Shown piece after piece: positions 1 through 11,237 of a stretch of DNA of 64,000 nt. The position numbers and the translations under genes were made by a program. The number at the start of each line of letters is the position of its first letter. Position 1 is the stretch's first letter. The notes below the pieces were generated by a model. It was given only the letters and a program-made list of their open reading frames with translations, was not told the origin of the DNA and made no database searches. The stretch spans positions 2,075,884 through 2,139,883 of the forward strand of contig NZ_MU255056.1 of assembly GCF_000227725.2 (NCBI RefSeq). Direction: 5' to 3'. Source of the DNA: Thiorhodospira sibirica ATCC 700588. Lineage in GTDB: Bacteria; Pseudomonadota; Gammaproteobacteria; Ectothiorhodospirales; Ectothiorhodospiraceae.

Positions 1-321
1 CGGCGGTGGCTCTTGCGGGTTTTCAAGGGAAGGCACGCCGAAAAAGTGGCGGAAAAAGGGCTCATCCAGAAAAGGATGTACGCGCGCGGTTGCATTTTTG
101 CGCGTGTGAATATTCACCACCGCTGGCGCAGCTTTGGAGACCGCATCGGCATAAGACACCGGGCCTTGACTGCGCTCGGTCAAACCCACCCGGTCGCTTT
201 GCCAGACCTCGACCACCTGGCGCGGGGTATACAGCAATTCAGGGAAAAACAGGGTAACCAGCATCGCAGCCGCGATGCCTACCGCTATGACTTGAATAAA
301 GAAACGAGACGCAGTGACCAT
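1..321 (-). CDS. DegS/AlgW-type periplasmic serine protease, N-terminal part (runs off the window)
   Basis: This is the first 107 codons of a minus-strand gene; the rest lies beyond position 1. An ATG at 321 begins a short N-terminus with one hydrophobic anchor (about residues 7-30). A linker follows, then SYADAVSKAAPAVVNI, the typical opening of the trypsin-like domain in DegS/HtrA proteases. Family members sit in the periplasm, tethered to the inner membrane, and cleave the anti-sigma factor RseA/MucA when misfolded porins bind their PDZ domain. The catalytic His, Asp and Ser and the PDZ domain are outside the window. The single anchor favours DegS/AlgW over soluble DegP. The nearby ATG at 337 is out of frame, so 321 was chosen. 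Confidence 0.8.
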   Translation of the reverse strand, partial: MVTASRFFIQVIAVGIAAAMLVTLFFPELLYTPRQVVEVWQSDRVGLTERSQGPVSYADAVSKAAPAVVNIHTRKNATARVHPFLDEPFFRHFFGVPSLENPQEPPP

Positions 322-443
322 AAGATAAAGATACCATGATCAAGGTCGAGTTGCTGCTGTTTGTCGGCGAAAACCAGGCCCGCTGCCGGGATGCGCGGGC
401 TGCCGTTCAACTGCCACGACAGCCCGCCATATGGCCTGAGCGC

Positions 444-2170
<1,727 letters not shown>

Positions 2171-2691
2171 ATGAACCCTATTCGCTTGTGTATCGGTCGT
2201 GTGTGGTTTGCGATACTGCTGGTCTTTTCGCTGCCGTTGCCACTTTTCGCCGCCCCTACCACGCCACCCCACCCCGCAACCCCCACTGCCGACACACCCG
2301 CGTTTAGCACCCCTTCTGCCCACATCGAACACATCACCCAGGCGCTGCATGGCGCGGAGCCTTTAAGCCAAATCCGTTTATTATTACAGCGTGGCGAGGC
2401 CTGGCGGACATTGTGGATGCACCACAATGCCCATGCCGATTTCAGCCAGGCACGCGCCTTAGCCCACACGCTCAGTCCCGCTGAGCTGCTGCTGGAAATC
2501 ACCGCCCTGCATGGCATGGCCGCCATTGAGCTGCTGATGCAACAGTCTGAACAGGCTCAGACACATCTACAGATGGCCTTGGCCCTGCTTCAGGCACCCT
2601 TGCCGCAAGACCATCCTGCAGCCAGCGCCCTGGCGGTGAAGCTCATGACCCATCTGGGCAATGCCCTCGCCGCCCAGGCGCGCCATACTGA
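2171..2691 (+). pseudogene. Secreted TPR-like protein, 3' part lost at an IS insertion
   Basis: About 173 codons are native. They begin with a signal peptide (hydrophobic residues 8-28, AAP cleavage region) and a Pro/Thr-rich spacer. Then come helical segments rich in Ala and Leu, such as the one around QAQTHLQMALALL, that look like TPR repeats. The reading frame runs into the left inverted repeat of the IS at 2692 and stops a few codons later. No matching continuation was recognised after the IS (3584-3759), so the gene is truncated rather than merely split. The intact protein would have been periplasmic. Its function is unknown; TPR-CHAT or similar scaffold proteins are possible. Confidence 0.6.
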
Positions 2692-3580
2692 GAGGCTGTT
2701 TGGAAATTAATCGCGTAATGGCTTAACCTACGATTTTTTCTAGGAAGTGGCCCACATGCCCCAGAAATGCAGCAAGAAGATTCGCAAAAAAACGCTACCC
2801 GAGTCACCTCAGCGACGGCGCCTGGAAGGCGATCAAGCCGCTGTTGCCGGGCGCCCCGGTCGGGCGCCCTCGTAAGCTCAGCATGCGCCAAGTCATCAAT
2901 GCGATCATCTATGTCCTGCAGACGGGCTGCCAGTGGCGTCAGCTGCCGCGCGACTTTCCTGCCTGGTCGGCAGTGTACTATGACTTCAATCGCTGGCGGC
3001 GCGATGGAACCTGGCAGCGTCTTCATGACAGGCTACGCGCTCGGCTACGGCAACGCCACGGGCGTCACAAGCATCCAAGCGCCGGGTGTCTGGACAGCCA
3101 AAGCGTCAAGACCACGGCGATCCCTGGTGAGCGCGGCTATGACGCCGGCAAGAAGATCAAGGGCCGCAAACGCCATCTTCTGGTCGATACCCTGGGGCTG
3201 GTGCTGGCCGTCGTTGTCACCGCCGCCAGCGTGCAAGACCGTGATGGGGCGCGCCAACTCCTGTGCCATCTCCCCGGTCATTGCAAAAAGCTGCGCAAAA
3301 TCTGGGTTGACGGCGGCTACCGTGGACGCCTGGTTGACTGGGTTGCCCAGCGCTTTCGTTTCGTCTTGACGGGGGTCTTGCGTCCCAAGGAGCGCCGAGG
3401 GTTTGTTTTGTTGCCGCGACGCTGGGTTGTTGAGCGGACCTTTGGCTGGCTGAACCACTCACGCCGTCTGAGCAAGGACTACGAGCGCTTGATGTCGAGC
3501 AGCGAAGCCTGGATTTATCTCGCAATGAGTCGACTGATGGCTAACCGCTTGGCTTGAGGCGGTAGTTTCCAAACAGCTTC
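2692..3580 (+). mobile_element. IS5-family insertion sequence, 889 bp
   Basis: The ends are near-perfect 15-bp inverted repeats: GAGGCTGTTTGGAAA at 2692-2706 and TTTCCAAACAGCTTC at 3566-3580. The flanking trinucleotides are TGA (2689-2691) and TAA (3581-3583). Both fit the TNA target duplication of the IS1031/IS427 side of the IS5 family but they are not identical, so either one base has mutated or flanking DNA was lost. The element carries one transposase gene. Confidence 0.85.
2756..3557 (+). pseudogene. IS5-family transposase with an apparent frameshift in an A7 run
   Basis: An ATG at 2756 opens MPQKCSKKIRKK. The frame then shifts at a run of seven A (2785-2791) into the main frame, which reads KKRYPSHLSDGAWKAIKPLL and continues as a typical IS5-family DDE transposase to 3557. 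Visible features are the DSQSVKTT motif (first catalytic D), DGGYRG (second D) and the C-terminal VVERTFGWL...R...KDYE block (catalytic E). A six-A run would give one continuous protein of about 267 residues. Either a base has been inserted or expression relies on slippage at the A run, as in some IS5 subgroups. A shorter product could start at TTG 2844. Confidence 0.75.
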
Positions 3581-3759
3581 TAAGACCCCGGAGAGCCGCA
3601 ATCCTTAATTCAGACCTCAGCAATTCCCGCTTACCACTTAACCCAATGAATACAAAATATATTTTCTCGATTTTTTCGTAATTTTTAGAATTTGATGTCT
3701 TTAAAATCAGTAATTTAATTCAGCCAAGACCGAGAATCGCTGTCCAGATCTGACGTTAT

Positions 3760-5781
3760 TTAAGCTGCTTTGTCGGTGTCCTTGGCTGGCGGGGTGGCTG
3801 GGGGAAAGATCAGGCCCGTAGGGTGTTGTTTGAGCTGTTGTCCGTAGGCCCATAGCAGGCGGCTGAGTTTGCCCACGCGCACTCCGCGTGCTTTAAGGGC
3901 GACATAAAAGGCCAGGGCGAAGCTGACCCAGAGGTTGACCGCGCCAATTAGCAGCACAAAGACAAAATATTGCAAAAACTCAACAGCACCGGGGGTGTAG
4001 ACCGATACCACATAGCCTAGATTGGCCGATGAAAAGGCAATGTGACGAATATCCAGCGGCAGGCCGAGCCACAGCCCCAGCAGGCCAGTGGTGCCCAGCA
4101 AGACACCGAACAAAAAATTACCCGCCAAGGCGCCGTAATTATCCTTAAGATAGTCGGCCATGCCGTGACGCAGGCGCTTGGGGAGGATTTTTTTAAGGTG
4201 CGGATTTGCGCGCAGCCGTTCAGCGAGATTGAGATACGCACAGCGATTATCAAAAAAGCCGGCAATCAGTCCCGCCACAAACAGCCAGACCCCGGCAATC
4301 GCAGCATGAAACAGCGCAAGCCCTGCCAAGGGCGTGAGTTCATGCAGGTGATAACTGACCGCATCCGCGCTCAGGATGCCTTCCCCAAACACAGACAGAT
4401 AGGCCCAGCCAACCAGAAAGGCCACCGGCAGGGCCAGCAATACATTTCCCAACACAGCGGCAAACTGCGAACGCCCGACCTGAATCAGCAACTGCGCCAG
4501 CTTGGCCTCATTGGCCGTGCCTTTTTCACTGGCTTCAATCGCGGCAGCAAAGTGGGCGGCTGTCATGGCGGGTTGTTTGGTGGCCACGGTGCAATGCAGG
4601 ATATGTATGAGCACAAAGCCCAGGCCATAGTTAAGACTGACCCACAGGGTTTCCATGCCGATGCTCAAGCCAAGCCCCATGATGTAGATTTTGATGAGGG
4701 CCATGAAGGCGATGATGAAACCGGCCCCGGCGGCCGCGCCAAACATCTGCGCATATTCGCGCCGGGTGCTGGTGATGTAATGTTCCCCGGTCTGGCTGGC
4801 TTGTTCGGTAACGCTGCGCGACAGCAAGGTGAGGTTGTCCTGCCATAAGGCCGACAGGCTGTGGCGTTGCGTATTTTGTTTTAATAACGCCTTAAACAGG
4901 GCAACGGCGCGACTGCGCTGGCGATGGATGTCGCCGGGTTCCAGAATGTCCAGCAGCTGATAAATGCGCTGCAGGGTTTGATCCAGACGGTGTAAAAGAT
5001 GTGTCAAGGAAAGGCTGCTGCCCTTATCCACCGCCACGGCCCGCCGCCGAAAGCGGGCAATCTGTTCACGGCATTGATCAAGCAAAACCCGGGCGTGTTT
5101 ATCGTCATAAAATTCCTCCTGCGGGTTTCGCATCCAGGCCGCATACTGCCGGGCAAAGGCCGATAATTCACGCTGCTGCGCCACAAAGGGAGAGTCGCGC
5201 TCGGCAATGCTGGGGTCAAGCCGCAATAGTTCCGGCTCAAGCTCTTCAGCGGCGACCCACAGCGAGAGCATCTCGGTGGCATATAACAACTCATCTAACG
5301 CCTTGTAGCGCAGTGGCTGCTCTGCGCCTGCAAACAGCCCCAGGGCTGTCAATAAGCGCAACCAGGCATCGTCAGGCAAGGCATTGACCCAGAGCGGGTC
5401 GTGCGGATGACGAAAGATGATCGACAGCGCATCCTTGAGCTGCTGACGGTCCCACGGTCTGGGATTGATACGCTCATACAGCCGGTGCGCAAATTCTCTA
5501 AAAAATCCATGCCGCGAAAACAATCCCGTGTCAGTGTACACGGTCAAATGACGTGCCTTGAGCAGCCCCTCGCGCAAGCGCTGCGCCAAAGCCTCACGCA
5601 GCTCGGGGCGTTCATCCAGGGCCACCATCAAGGCTTCAATCTTTTGAATCACCGGAGCAATCTGGGTGGGCTTGTGCGGCCTGAGCCAGTCGATGAACTG
5701 GCGCAGAATCTCTACCGCATCCAGGGTGTCATCGTGTGCAAAGGTCGCTAAAACAGCGGGTAAATCAGCAGAATGATTCAT
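3760..5781 (-). CDS. Gcr/'site-specific recombinase' family integral membrane protein
   Basis: This 673-residue protein belongs to the family annotated as site-specific recombinase (Gcr, PF10136). It starts with about 330 residues of soluble, Arg/Glu/Leu-rich helices and ends with several strongly hydrophobic segments, for example around residues 345-390, 450-480, 500-520 and 555-650. The name goes back to a Neisseria pilin-variation study, but the domain layout is that of a membrane protein, so a recombinase role is doubtful. Length and order match the family. It stands alone, between the IS-damaged TPR gene and a diguanylate cyclase. Confidence 0.75.
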   Translation of the reverse strand: MNHSADLPAVLATFAHDDTLDAVEILRQFIDWLRPHKPTQIAPVIQKIEALMVALDERPELREALAQRLREGLLKARHLTVYTDTGLFSRHGFFREFAHRLYERINPRPWDRQQLKDALSIIFRHPHDPLWVNALPDDAWLRLLTALGLFAGAEQPLRYKALDELLYATEMLSLWVAAEELEPELLRLDPSIAERDSPFVAQQRELSAFARQYAAWMRNPQEEFYDDKHARVLLDQCREQIARFRRRAVAVDKGSSLSLTHLLHRLDQTLQRIYQLLDILEPGDIHRQRSRAVALFKALLKQNTQRHSLSALWQDNLTLLSRSVTEQASQTGEHYITSTRREYAQMFGAAAGAGFIIAFMALIKIYIMGLGLSIGMETLWVSLNYGLGFVLIHILHCTVATKQPAMTAAHFAAAIEASEKGTANEAKLAQLLIQVGRSQFAAVLGNVLLALPVAFLVGWAYLSVFGEGILSADAVSYHLHELTPLAGLALFHAAIAGVWLFVAGLIAGFFDNRCAYLNLAERLRANPHLKKILPKRLRHGMADYLKDNYGALAGNFLFGVLLGTTGLLGLWLGLPLDIRHIAFSSANLGYVVSVYTPGAVEFLQYFVFVLLIGAVNLWVSFALAFYVALKARGVRVGKLSRLLWAYGQQLKQHPTGLIFPPATPPAKDTDKAA

Positions 5782-5925
5782 TGATCGATCGGTTCTCTCT
5801 GGATTTTTGCTTGAGCCATAAACGTCAGCGCCTTGCTGTTCGTCCTAATGCGCGAAGAGCGCCCCAAACACGCCAGCATGAAGCAGTATGTTTATGGTAC
5901 TTGGAAATCATCAAGCAAACACACC

Positions 5926-6927
5926 TCAGAGCAGCGTCACGCGATTGCGTCCGCTTTGTTTGGATTGGTACAGCGCGCGATCAGCGCGGGCGATGATGGC
6001 GTCTGCGGTGTCATCTGGGATATAGAGGGTGACACCAAAGCTGGCGGTGGCGTGCTTGATCTCACCGAAGCGGTGATTGGCGATTTTCTGCCGCAAGTCC
6101 TCAGCTAACCGGCGGGCGTTATCGGCATCGGTGTCCTGACACAACAAGATGAATTCTTCGCCACCCCAGCGACCGAAGATATCCGATTGACGTATCCGTT
6201 GGGCAACGAGATTGGTAAATTCTTGCAGCACGCGATCACCCGTCAGATGACCAAAACCATCATTGACACGCTTAAAGTGATCAATATCAAACAAAATCAG
6301 CGCGAAGCGGGATTGATACCGTGCAGCGCGATGCAATTCATGCTCAAGCACCTCATCGATTTTTGAACGGTTGGCGATGCCGGTCAATTTGTCGGTAGTA
6401 GCCAGATAGGTAATCTTTTGCATCGCCGTCTGCAGTTCCTGGGTGCGTTGTTCGACCAGTCGTTGCAATACCTGATTGCGCGCTTCAAGTTCCTTGATGG
6501 GGTAGGATTCGTCGGCGCCATGGGCGGTCGATGGAAAGGACAGGTGCACATATTCAATCAGCCAGCGTGTGCCGTGTTTGGCAAAAACCAGTGAAATACG
6601 CAGATGATTGAGCGTAAGCGCCTGGTCTGCGATGGTTGTGCGCAAGCTCAGCGCGCAGGTAACGATACCGACAGATGCGGAGATAACCGCAATATGAGAT
6701 GCGCGGATTTGGTACTCGATCGGGTTGGGTGCCTGCTCGAAATCCCGGGCATAGATGCGGCGAAAATCATCTTCTTTACATGCAAACTCATCTAATCCCG
6801 TCCCCACCCCCTGCACGGATGGGCTGAGAAAAGAACACGCCCGCACGTGGTCGCGTTGCAAGAAATGGGTATCGAAATACTCAGCGGTCGTCTCCCATAA
6901 TTGCTGTTCAATGGTTTTGTCGGTCAT
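5926..6927 (-). CDS. Diguanylate cyclase with N-terminal SnoaL/NTF2-like domain
   Basis: The protein has 333 residues. The first ~130 resemble a SnoaL/NTF2-type fold of the kind that serves as a ligand or dimerisation module. A short coiled coil follows (about 140-165, ELEARNQVLQRLVEQRTQEL), then a full GGDEF domain. The active site reads GGEEF and the metal and substrate motifs DIDHFKRVND and LTGIANR are present, so the cyclase should be active. No transmembrane segment is visible, which predicts a cytoplasmic enzyme. No RxxD inhibitory site is obvious five residues before GGEEF. It makes c-di-GMP, which MshE in this window is predicted to sense. Confidence 0.85.
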   Translation of the reverse strand: MTDKTIEQQLWETTAEYFDTHFLQRDHVRACSFLSPSVQGVGTGLDEFACKEDDFRRIYARDFEQAPNPIEYQIRASHIAVISASVGIVTCALSLRTTIADQALTLNHLRISLVFAKHGTRWLIEYVHLSFPSTAHGADESYPIKELEARNQVLQRLVEQRTQELQTAMQKITYLATTDKLTGIANRSKIDEVLEHELHRAARYQSRFALILFDIDHFKRVNDGFGHLTGDRVLQEFTNLVAQRIRQSDIFGRWGGEEFILLCQDTDADNARRLAEDLRQKIANHRFGEIKHATASFGVTLYIPDDTADAIIARADRALYQSKQSGRNRVTLL

Positions 6928-7013
6928 CAGAGTGGCACGTTCCTTAGTTCCAGTTCATCCGCCTTGAGTAACTGATACATGAGCGCTGCCAAGTGCCTCC
7001 CTGATGTATCGAG

Positions 7014-8414
7014 TTAAATATTTAGCCAGCTCATGACAAAACCTGGGAGGAGCATGACGCAGATCAGGGCCGTCAGGCTGAGTGCGGCGGCGAGCTGCTG
7101 TGTGGGGTAGGCACGGCGCAAGGGGGGGGCTTGCGGGTCGTGCGGGTGCATAAACAGGTATTGAATGACGCGCAGGTAAAAATACAGCCCCAGGTAGCTT
7201 AGGCCCAGGCCAAGGACGGCGTACAACACCCAGCCTTGGGCGATGAGTTGCTGGAAGATGTAAAACTTGGCCACAAAGCCGGGCAGTGGCGGTAATCCGG
7301 CGAGCGAGAGCATGGCTACGCCGATGAGTACCGCCGCCCAGGGGCGTTGATAAAACAGCCCCTGCAGGGCGTCCAGGCGGTCAAGCAGCGGGCCGTCTTT
7401 ACGTTGCGGCAGGCAGGCAAAGGCGAGCACGGTGGCAATGCCATAGACCAGCAGGTAAAAGGCGATGACCCCGTACCACTGTTCTCCGACGGCCAGTAAG
7501 ACCAGTAGCAGATAGCCGGCATGGGCGATGGAGGAATAGGCAATGATGCGCTTGAAACTGGTCTGACGCATGGCGGTGAGGTTGCCCCAGGCCATGGATA
7601 ACAGCGCCAGCAGCACGATCAGCGACACCCACTGGCCAGGCAGGGCGTATTGGTCAAACAGGCGCACGATGAAGAAAAACAGCGCGGCCTTGATCACGGT
7701 GGCCATGTAAGCCGTGAGCGGGGCGCTGGCCGCTTCATAGGCATCCGGTGCCCAGGTGTGAAAAGGAACCAGGGCGGCCTTGAGCAACAGGCCGAGCAAG
7801 ACCAGCAGTGCCGCCGTCTGGGCGGGCAGGCTGTCCATGTTTAGCGCCTGTGTAAAGGCGCTTAATGAGAGGCTGCCGGTGGTGCCCAACAGCCAGGCAA
7901 TGCCCAGCAGCAGGCTGGCGGTGCCGACACTGCCCAAAATCAGATATTTCAGCGCGGCTTGGGCACGATGCACATGGGTTGAGCCGTAGACAATCAGGGC
8001 ATACAGCGGCAATGACATCAGTTCCAGGCTGATAAACAGCATGATCAGGCTGTCTGCCGATAGCAGCAGGCTGGCACCGTATAAAGACGACAGTAATAAA
8101 GCGGCCAGGCGATAATCCAGCCCCTGCCCGCGCAGACTGAGAATCACGGGCAGGCTGAGCCCCAGCAGGATCGCTTTGGCGATGAGGGCCGCTGGATCAA
8201 CGCTAAATTCCCCGGCAAAGGGGGTGGCGCTATAGCCTTGCAGCGCCAGCCACAGGCTCACCCCCAAAGCCAGACCGACCGTGCCCAGGGTCAACAGCAG
8301 CGGCTCACGGCGCTGCCGGGTGAGCATTTCCAGAATCAATAACAGCAACAGACCGGCCAGCAGGATATGTTCTACCAACATGCCGGTGAGCATGGGATGG
8401 AGCTGCGTCATCAC
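7014..8414 (-). CDS. nuoN: NADH-quinone oxidoreductase subunit N
   Basis: NuoN is one of the three antiporter-like membrane subunits of respiratory complex I that pump protons. The 466 residues contain the usual ~14 hydrophobic helices, with conserved charged/His-containing stretches in the proton channel such as KAALVPFHTWAPDAYE and TSFKRIIAYSSIAHAGYL. Its start codon overlaps the nuoM stop (ATGA), so the pair is translationally coupled. It is the last gene of the standard nuo order, and no other nuo gene is in the window besides nuoM. Confidence 0.93.
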   Translation of the reverse strand: MMTQLHPMLTGMLVEHILLAGLLLLLILEMLTRQRREPLLLTLGTVGLALGVSLWLALQGYSATPFAGEFSVDPAALIAKAILLGLSLPVILSLRGQGLDYRLAALLLSSLYGASLLLSADSLIMLFISLELMSLPLYALIVYGSTHVHRAQAALKYLILGSVGTASLLLGIAWLLGTTGSLSLSAFTQALNMDSLPAQTAALLVLLGLLLKAALVPFHTWAPDAYEAASAPLTAYMATVIKAALFFFIVRLFDQYALPGQWVSLIVLLALLSMAWGNLTAMRQTSFKRIIAYSSIAHAGYLLLVLLAVGEQWYGVIAFYLLVYGIATVLAFACLPQRKDGPLLDRLDALQGLFYQRPWAAVLIGVAMLSLAGLPPLPGFVAKFYIFQQLIAQGWVLYAVLGLGLSYLGLYFYLRVIQYLFMHPHDPQAPPLRRAYPTQQLAAALSLTALICVMLLPGFVMSWLNI

Positions 8415-9952
8415 AGGCCCTCCTGTGCAGGGGTCGGTTCAAGCAGCAGACGTTGATAGTCCAGCGCCGCCTGTTCGGTTTTGTGTAAAAAGGGTTTGGG
8501 GTAAATGCCTAAGGTGAAAATGGCGAGCACCAGCGTGGCGAGAATCATGCGCTCGCGGCGGCTGAGATCGGCCGGTTGTCCGCCGGGGGCCTGGGCGGGC
8601 CCAAAGAGTAAACGACGCACCAGACGCAGCATATATAAGGCGCCCAGAATCACCCCCAGCACCGCAAGGCTTGCCAGAATCAGCGCATAGTGGCTTTCAC
8701 CCTGGACAAAGGCAGGCCAGGCGCCATAAAAAGCCCCCAGTAACACCAGAAACTCTCCGGTAAAGCCGCTGGTGGTGGGCAGGCCGACCGAGGCCAAAGC
8801 CAGCAGCATGAAAAACAGGGCATAGACGGGCATCCACTTGGCCAGACCGCCGAAAACCGCCAGCTCGCGGTGATGCGTGCGCTCATAAAGCATCCCTACC
8901 ATGAAAAATAGCCCCGCTGAAATCAGGCCGTGGCTAACCATCTGCATGATCGCCCCCTGAATCCCCAGCAGTTCGTAGCTGAGCAGACCGAGCATCACAT
9001 AACCCATGTGGCTGATGGAGGAATAGGCGACGATTTTTTTGATGTCATCTTGCACCCAGGCCAGCAAGGCACCGTAAATAATGCTGGCCACTGCCAGGCT
9101 CATCAATACCGGCGTAAAAAGCTTTGCCGCCTCCGGCAGCATGGGCAGGCCGAGTTTCAAAAAGCCATAGGCGCCCATTTTCAGCAACACCCCGGCCAGC
9201 ATCACCGAGCCCGGCGAGGGGGCCTCAACGTGCGCATCGGGTAACCAGGTATGCAGGGGAATGGAGGGAATCTTGATCAAAAAGGCCAGGGTAAAGGCCA
9301 GTAACAGCAGCGTTTGCACCGGCAAGGCCAATTCCAGGGCATACAGATCGCTAAAGGCAAAAGAAGGCGCGCCCTGGGCCGCGTGGGCCGCCAACCCCAG
9401 ATAGATCACAGCGACCAGCATAAAGATACTGCCAAAGGCGGTATAAAGGACAAATTTCACCGTCGCATAAATCCGCCGCTCACCGCCCCAGATGCCGATG
9501 ATTAAAAACATCGGAATCAGCATCGCCTCCCAGAACAGATAAAACAAAAACAGATTCTGCGCCAGAAAGGTGCCCAGCATCGCAAATTGCAACACCAGCA
9601 GCATGGCATAAAACAGCTTCACGCTGTGCGTAATGGTACGCACCGCCCCGGCAACCACCAAAGGGCCAAGCAGCGCGGTCAACAGCACCAGCAACAGATT
9701 CAGCCCATCCAGGCCAATGTGATACGCCACGCCCCACGCTGCAATCCAGGGAATCTGCGTGGCAAACTGCAGGCCGCTGACCCCGCTTTCAAAGCGTACA
9801 AACAGCCAGATCACCAGCAAAAGCTGCACCAGCATGACCGCAAAGGCCAGGGTATACACCGGCGCATCACGCTCACGCGGTAACAAAGGGATCAACAGTG
9901 CCCCAACAACGGGCAGCCATAACACAAGATTCAAGACAACAGCTTCAGACAC
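8411..9952 (-). CDS. nuoM: NADH-quinone oxidoreductase subunit M
   Basis: This 513-residue antiporter-like proton-pumping subunit of complex I has ~14 membrane helices. The conserved segments PSIPLHTWLPDAHVEAPS and DDIKKIVAYSSISHMGYV are present, along with the quinone/H+ channel Glu in FWEAMLIPMFL. The start is GTG at 9952 (MSEAVVLNL), preceded on the minus strand by an AAAGG-like ribosome site. Upstream, where nuoL is normally found, there is only a decayed IS5-family remnant. The rest of the nuo operon must lie elsewhere or have been lost. Confidence 0.93.
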   Translation of the reverse strand: MSEAVVLNLVLWLPVVGALLIPLLPRERDAPVYTLAFAVMLVQLLLVIWLFVRFESGVSGLQFATQIPWIAAWGVAYHIGLDGLNLLLVLLTALLGPLVVAGAVRTITHSVKLFYAMLLVLQFAMLGTFLAQNLFLFYLFWEAMLIPMFLIIGIWGGERRIYATVKFVLYTAFGSIFMLVAVIYLGLAAHAAQGAPSFAFSDLYALELALPVQTLLLLAFTLAFLIKIPSIPLHTWLPDAHVEAPSPGSVMLAGVLLKMGAYGFLKLGLPMLPEAAKLFTPVLMSLAVASIIYGALLAWVQDDIKKIVAYSSISHMGYVMLGLLSYELLGIQGAIMQMVSHGLISAGLFFMVGMLYERTHHRELAVFGGLAKWMPVYALFFMLLALASVGLPTTSGFTGEFLVLLGAFYGAWPAFVQGESHYALILASLAVLGVILGALYMLRLVRRLLFGPAQAPGGQPADLSRRERMILATLVLAIFTLGIYPKPFLHKTEQAALDYQRLLLEPTPAQEGL

Positions 9953-10548
9953 GGTGCGTGACCTTTCTTAAATATTGGAAAATCCTGTCGGCGGGTTCTT
10001 ACCTGCCTGCAGCGACGCACGCGGCGCAGGCAGGTCAGCGGTGGTGCGCACAACATAACACAGACGCACAGGCAAGACGATACTGCCCGCACAGGTGCCG
10101 GAACGCCGGGCAACAGCCCGGCCCTGGGAGTGCGGAGCACGCTGCACTTATTCTGCTTACGGCGGACTGCACACAGGCCGCAACCTTGATCGAAGGCGTG
10201 AATGCTGAACACCTGCTGGCCGAGCGTGGCGATGACAGCGATGCCATTCAGCGCATCATTCTCCCGCGCAAGCACCGCCCGTTGTCTCGAGCCTATGATG
10301 CCCAGCTTTACCGTCACCAGCATTGGGTTGAGAATGCCTTCTTGCATCTTAAAAAAGCAGGCGGGGGTTGCCACCCGCTTTGCTTTGATGTTGCGGGGAT
10401 TTGTTGATTGTGGGCCATGCTCAGGGCATTTTGTCGGGTGCGTCCAGCGTGTCAGGGGTGTATGCTGGTGTAATATTGCGGTTATTTAACCCCCAGCCGG
10501 GCGTGAGCCGGGCTGCCGATGCCCGCAAAAACTCAATGTGAGGTTCGT
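9953..10548. other. Intergenic region upstream of nuoM with IS remnant
   Basis: This ~600-bp stretch separates nuoM from the PP0621-like gene. It contains CCTGCCTGC/GGCAGGCAG repeat-like palindromic motifs near 10000-10035, the transposase remnant listed separately, and a direct repeat of AGCCGGGC just before 10520. No intact gene was seen. Confidence 0.5.
10150..10420 (+). pseudogene. IS5-family transposase remnant (C-terminal part)
   Basis: The translation reads HLLAERGDDSDAIQ, then ILPRKHRPLSRAYDAQLY, then HQHWVENAFLHLKK. This follows the C-terminal third of IS5-family DDE transposases: a second-D block like ADKGYDSD, then the Y..R/H..VEN.F..LK block holding the catalytic E. A frameshift at an A6 run near 10350 is needed to continue into AGVATRF, which matches the usual IATRY. 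The N-terminal half and both inverted repeats are missing. It lies directly upstream of nuoM. Confidence 0.65.
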
Positions 10549-10788
10549 ATGCGTATCTTGTTACTGGTTGTGGCCATTGTTCTGGTTTTTTTGATTGTGC
10601 GCACCCTGCTGCTCACGCCGCCGCGCTCCCGTCCGCCGCTGCCCAAAGATGAACAGCCCCACAGGGCTGTGGCGCAAGACATGGTGCGCTGTCACCGCTG
10701 TGGTTTGCATATCCCGGTACAGGAGGCGATGGTGCGGGCGGATCGCTATTATTGCTCCGCAGAGCATTGCGAGCGGGATCAGCCTTGA
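10549..10788 (+). CDS. PP0621-like small membrane-anchored zinc-ribbon protein
   Basis: This 79-residue protein starts with a hydrophobic anchor (MRILLLVVAIVLVFLIV), then a Pro/Arg-rich linker, then CHRCGLHIP and YYCSAEHCE. The two CxxC/CxxxxC pairs suggest a small metal-binding ribbon. It resembles the PP0621 family of small conserved proteobacterial proteins of unknown function. I start at ATG 10549 because the upstream codons are not conserved-looking and the anchor begins here. The gene converges on dtd, with a 10-bp overlap of the 3' ends. Confidence 0.7.
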   Translation: MRILLLVVAIVLVFLIVRTLLLTPPRSRPPLPKDEQPHRAVAQDMVRCHRCGLHIPVQEAMVRADRYYCSAEHCERDQP

Positions 10789-11237
10789 GTGTCGCGGGCC
10801 TGGACCTGAAGCCAGAAGGTGACCGGGCCGTCGTTGATCAGATGAACCTGCATATCTGCACCAAATACCCCGCTGACAACCGGCTGATGCTGTGCCTGGG
10901 CGGTGTGCAGGAGGTGGGTAAACAGGGCCTGGCCCTGTTCGGACGGGGCTGCCGGGGTAAAGCTTGGGCGATGGCCTTTGCGGGTATCGGCGGCAAGGGT
11001 AAATTGCGGCACCAGCATCAGCCCGGCGTTAAGATCATGCAGGCTCAGATTCATGCGCTCCTGGGCATCGGCAAACAGTCTATAGGCCAGGATGCGCTGC
11101 GCCAGACGTTCAGCCTGCTGAGCCGTGTCGGTACGCTCAACCCCGATCAGGGCCACCACCCCGCGTTCAATCGCGCAATGGGTCTGTCCGGCAATGCACA
11201 GCTGCGCCTGGCTTACACGTTGCAGCAAGGCAATCAT
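10779..11237 (-). CDS. dtd: D-aminoacyl-tRNA deacylase
   Basis: Dtd removes D-amino acids mistakenly attached to tRNA. The 152 residues are slightly longer than the usual ~145. The active-site motifs LVPQFTLAADT, KGHRPSF and INDGPVTF are all present. The start overlaps the ttcA stop by four bases (ATGA), so ttcA and dtd form a coupled operon. Confidence 0.93.
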   Translation of the reverse strand: MIALLQRVSQAQLCIAGQTHCAIERGVVALIGVERTDTAQQAERLAQRILAYRLFADAQERMNLSLHDLNAGLMLVPQFTLAADTRKGHRPSFTPAAPSEQGQALFTHLLHTAQAQHQPVVSGVFGADMQVHLINDGPVTFWLQVQARDTQG

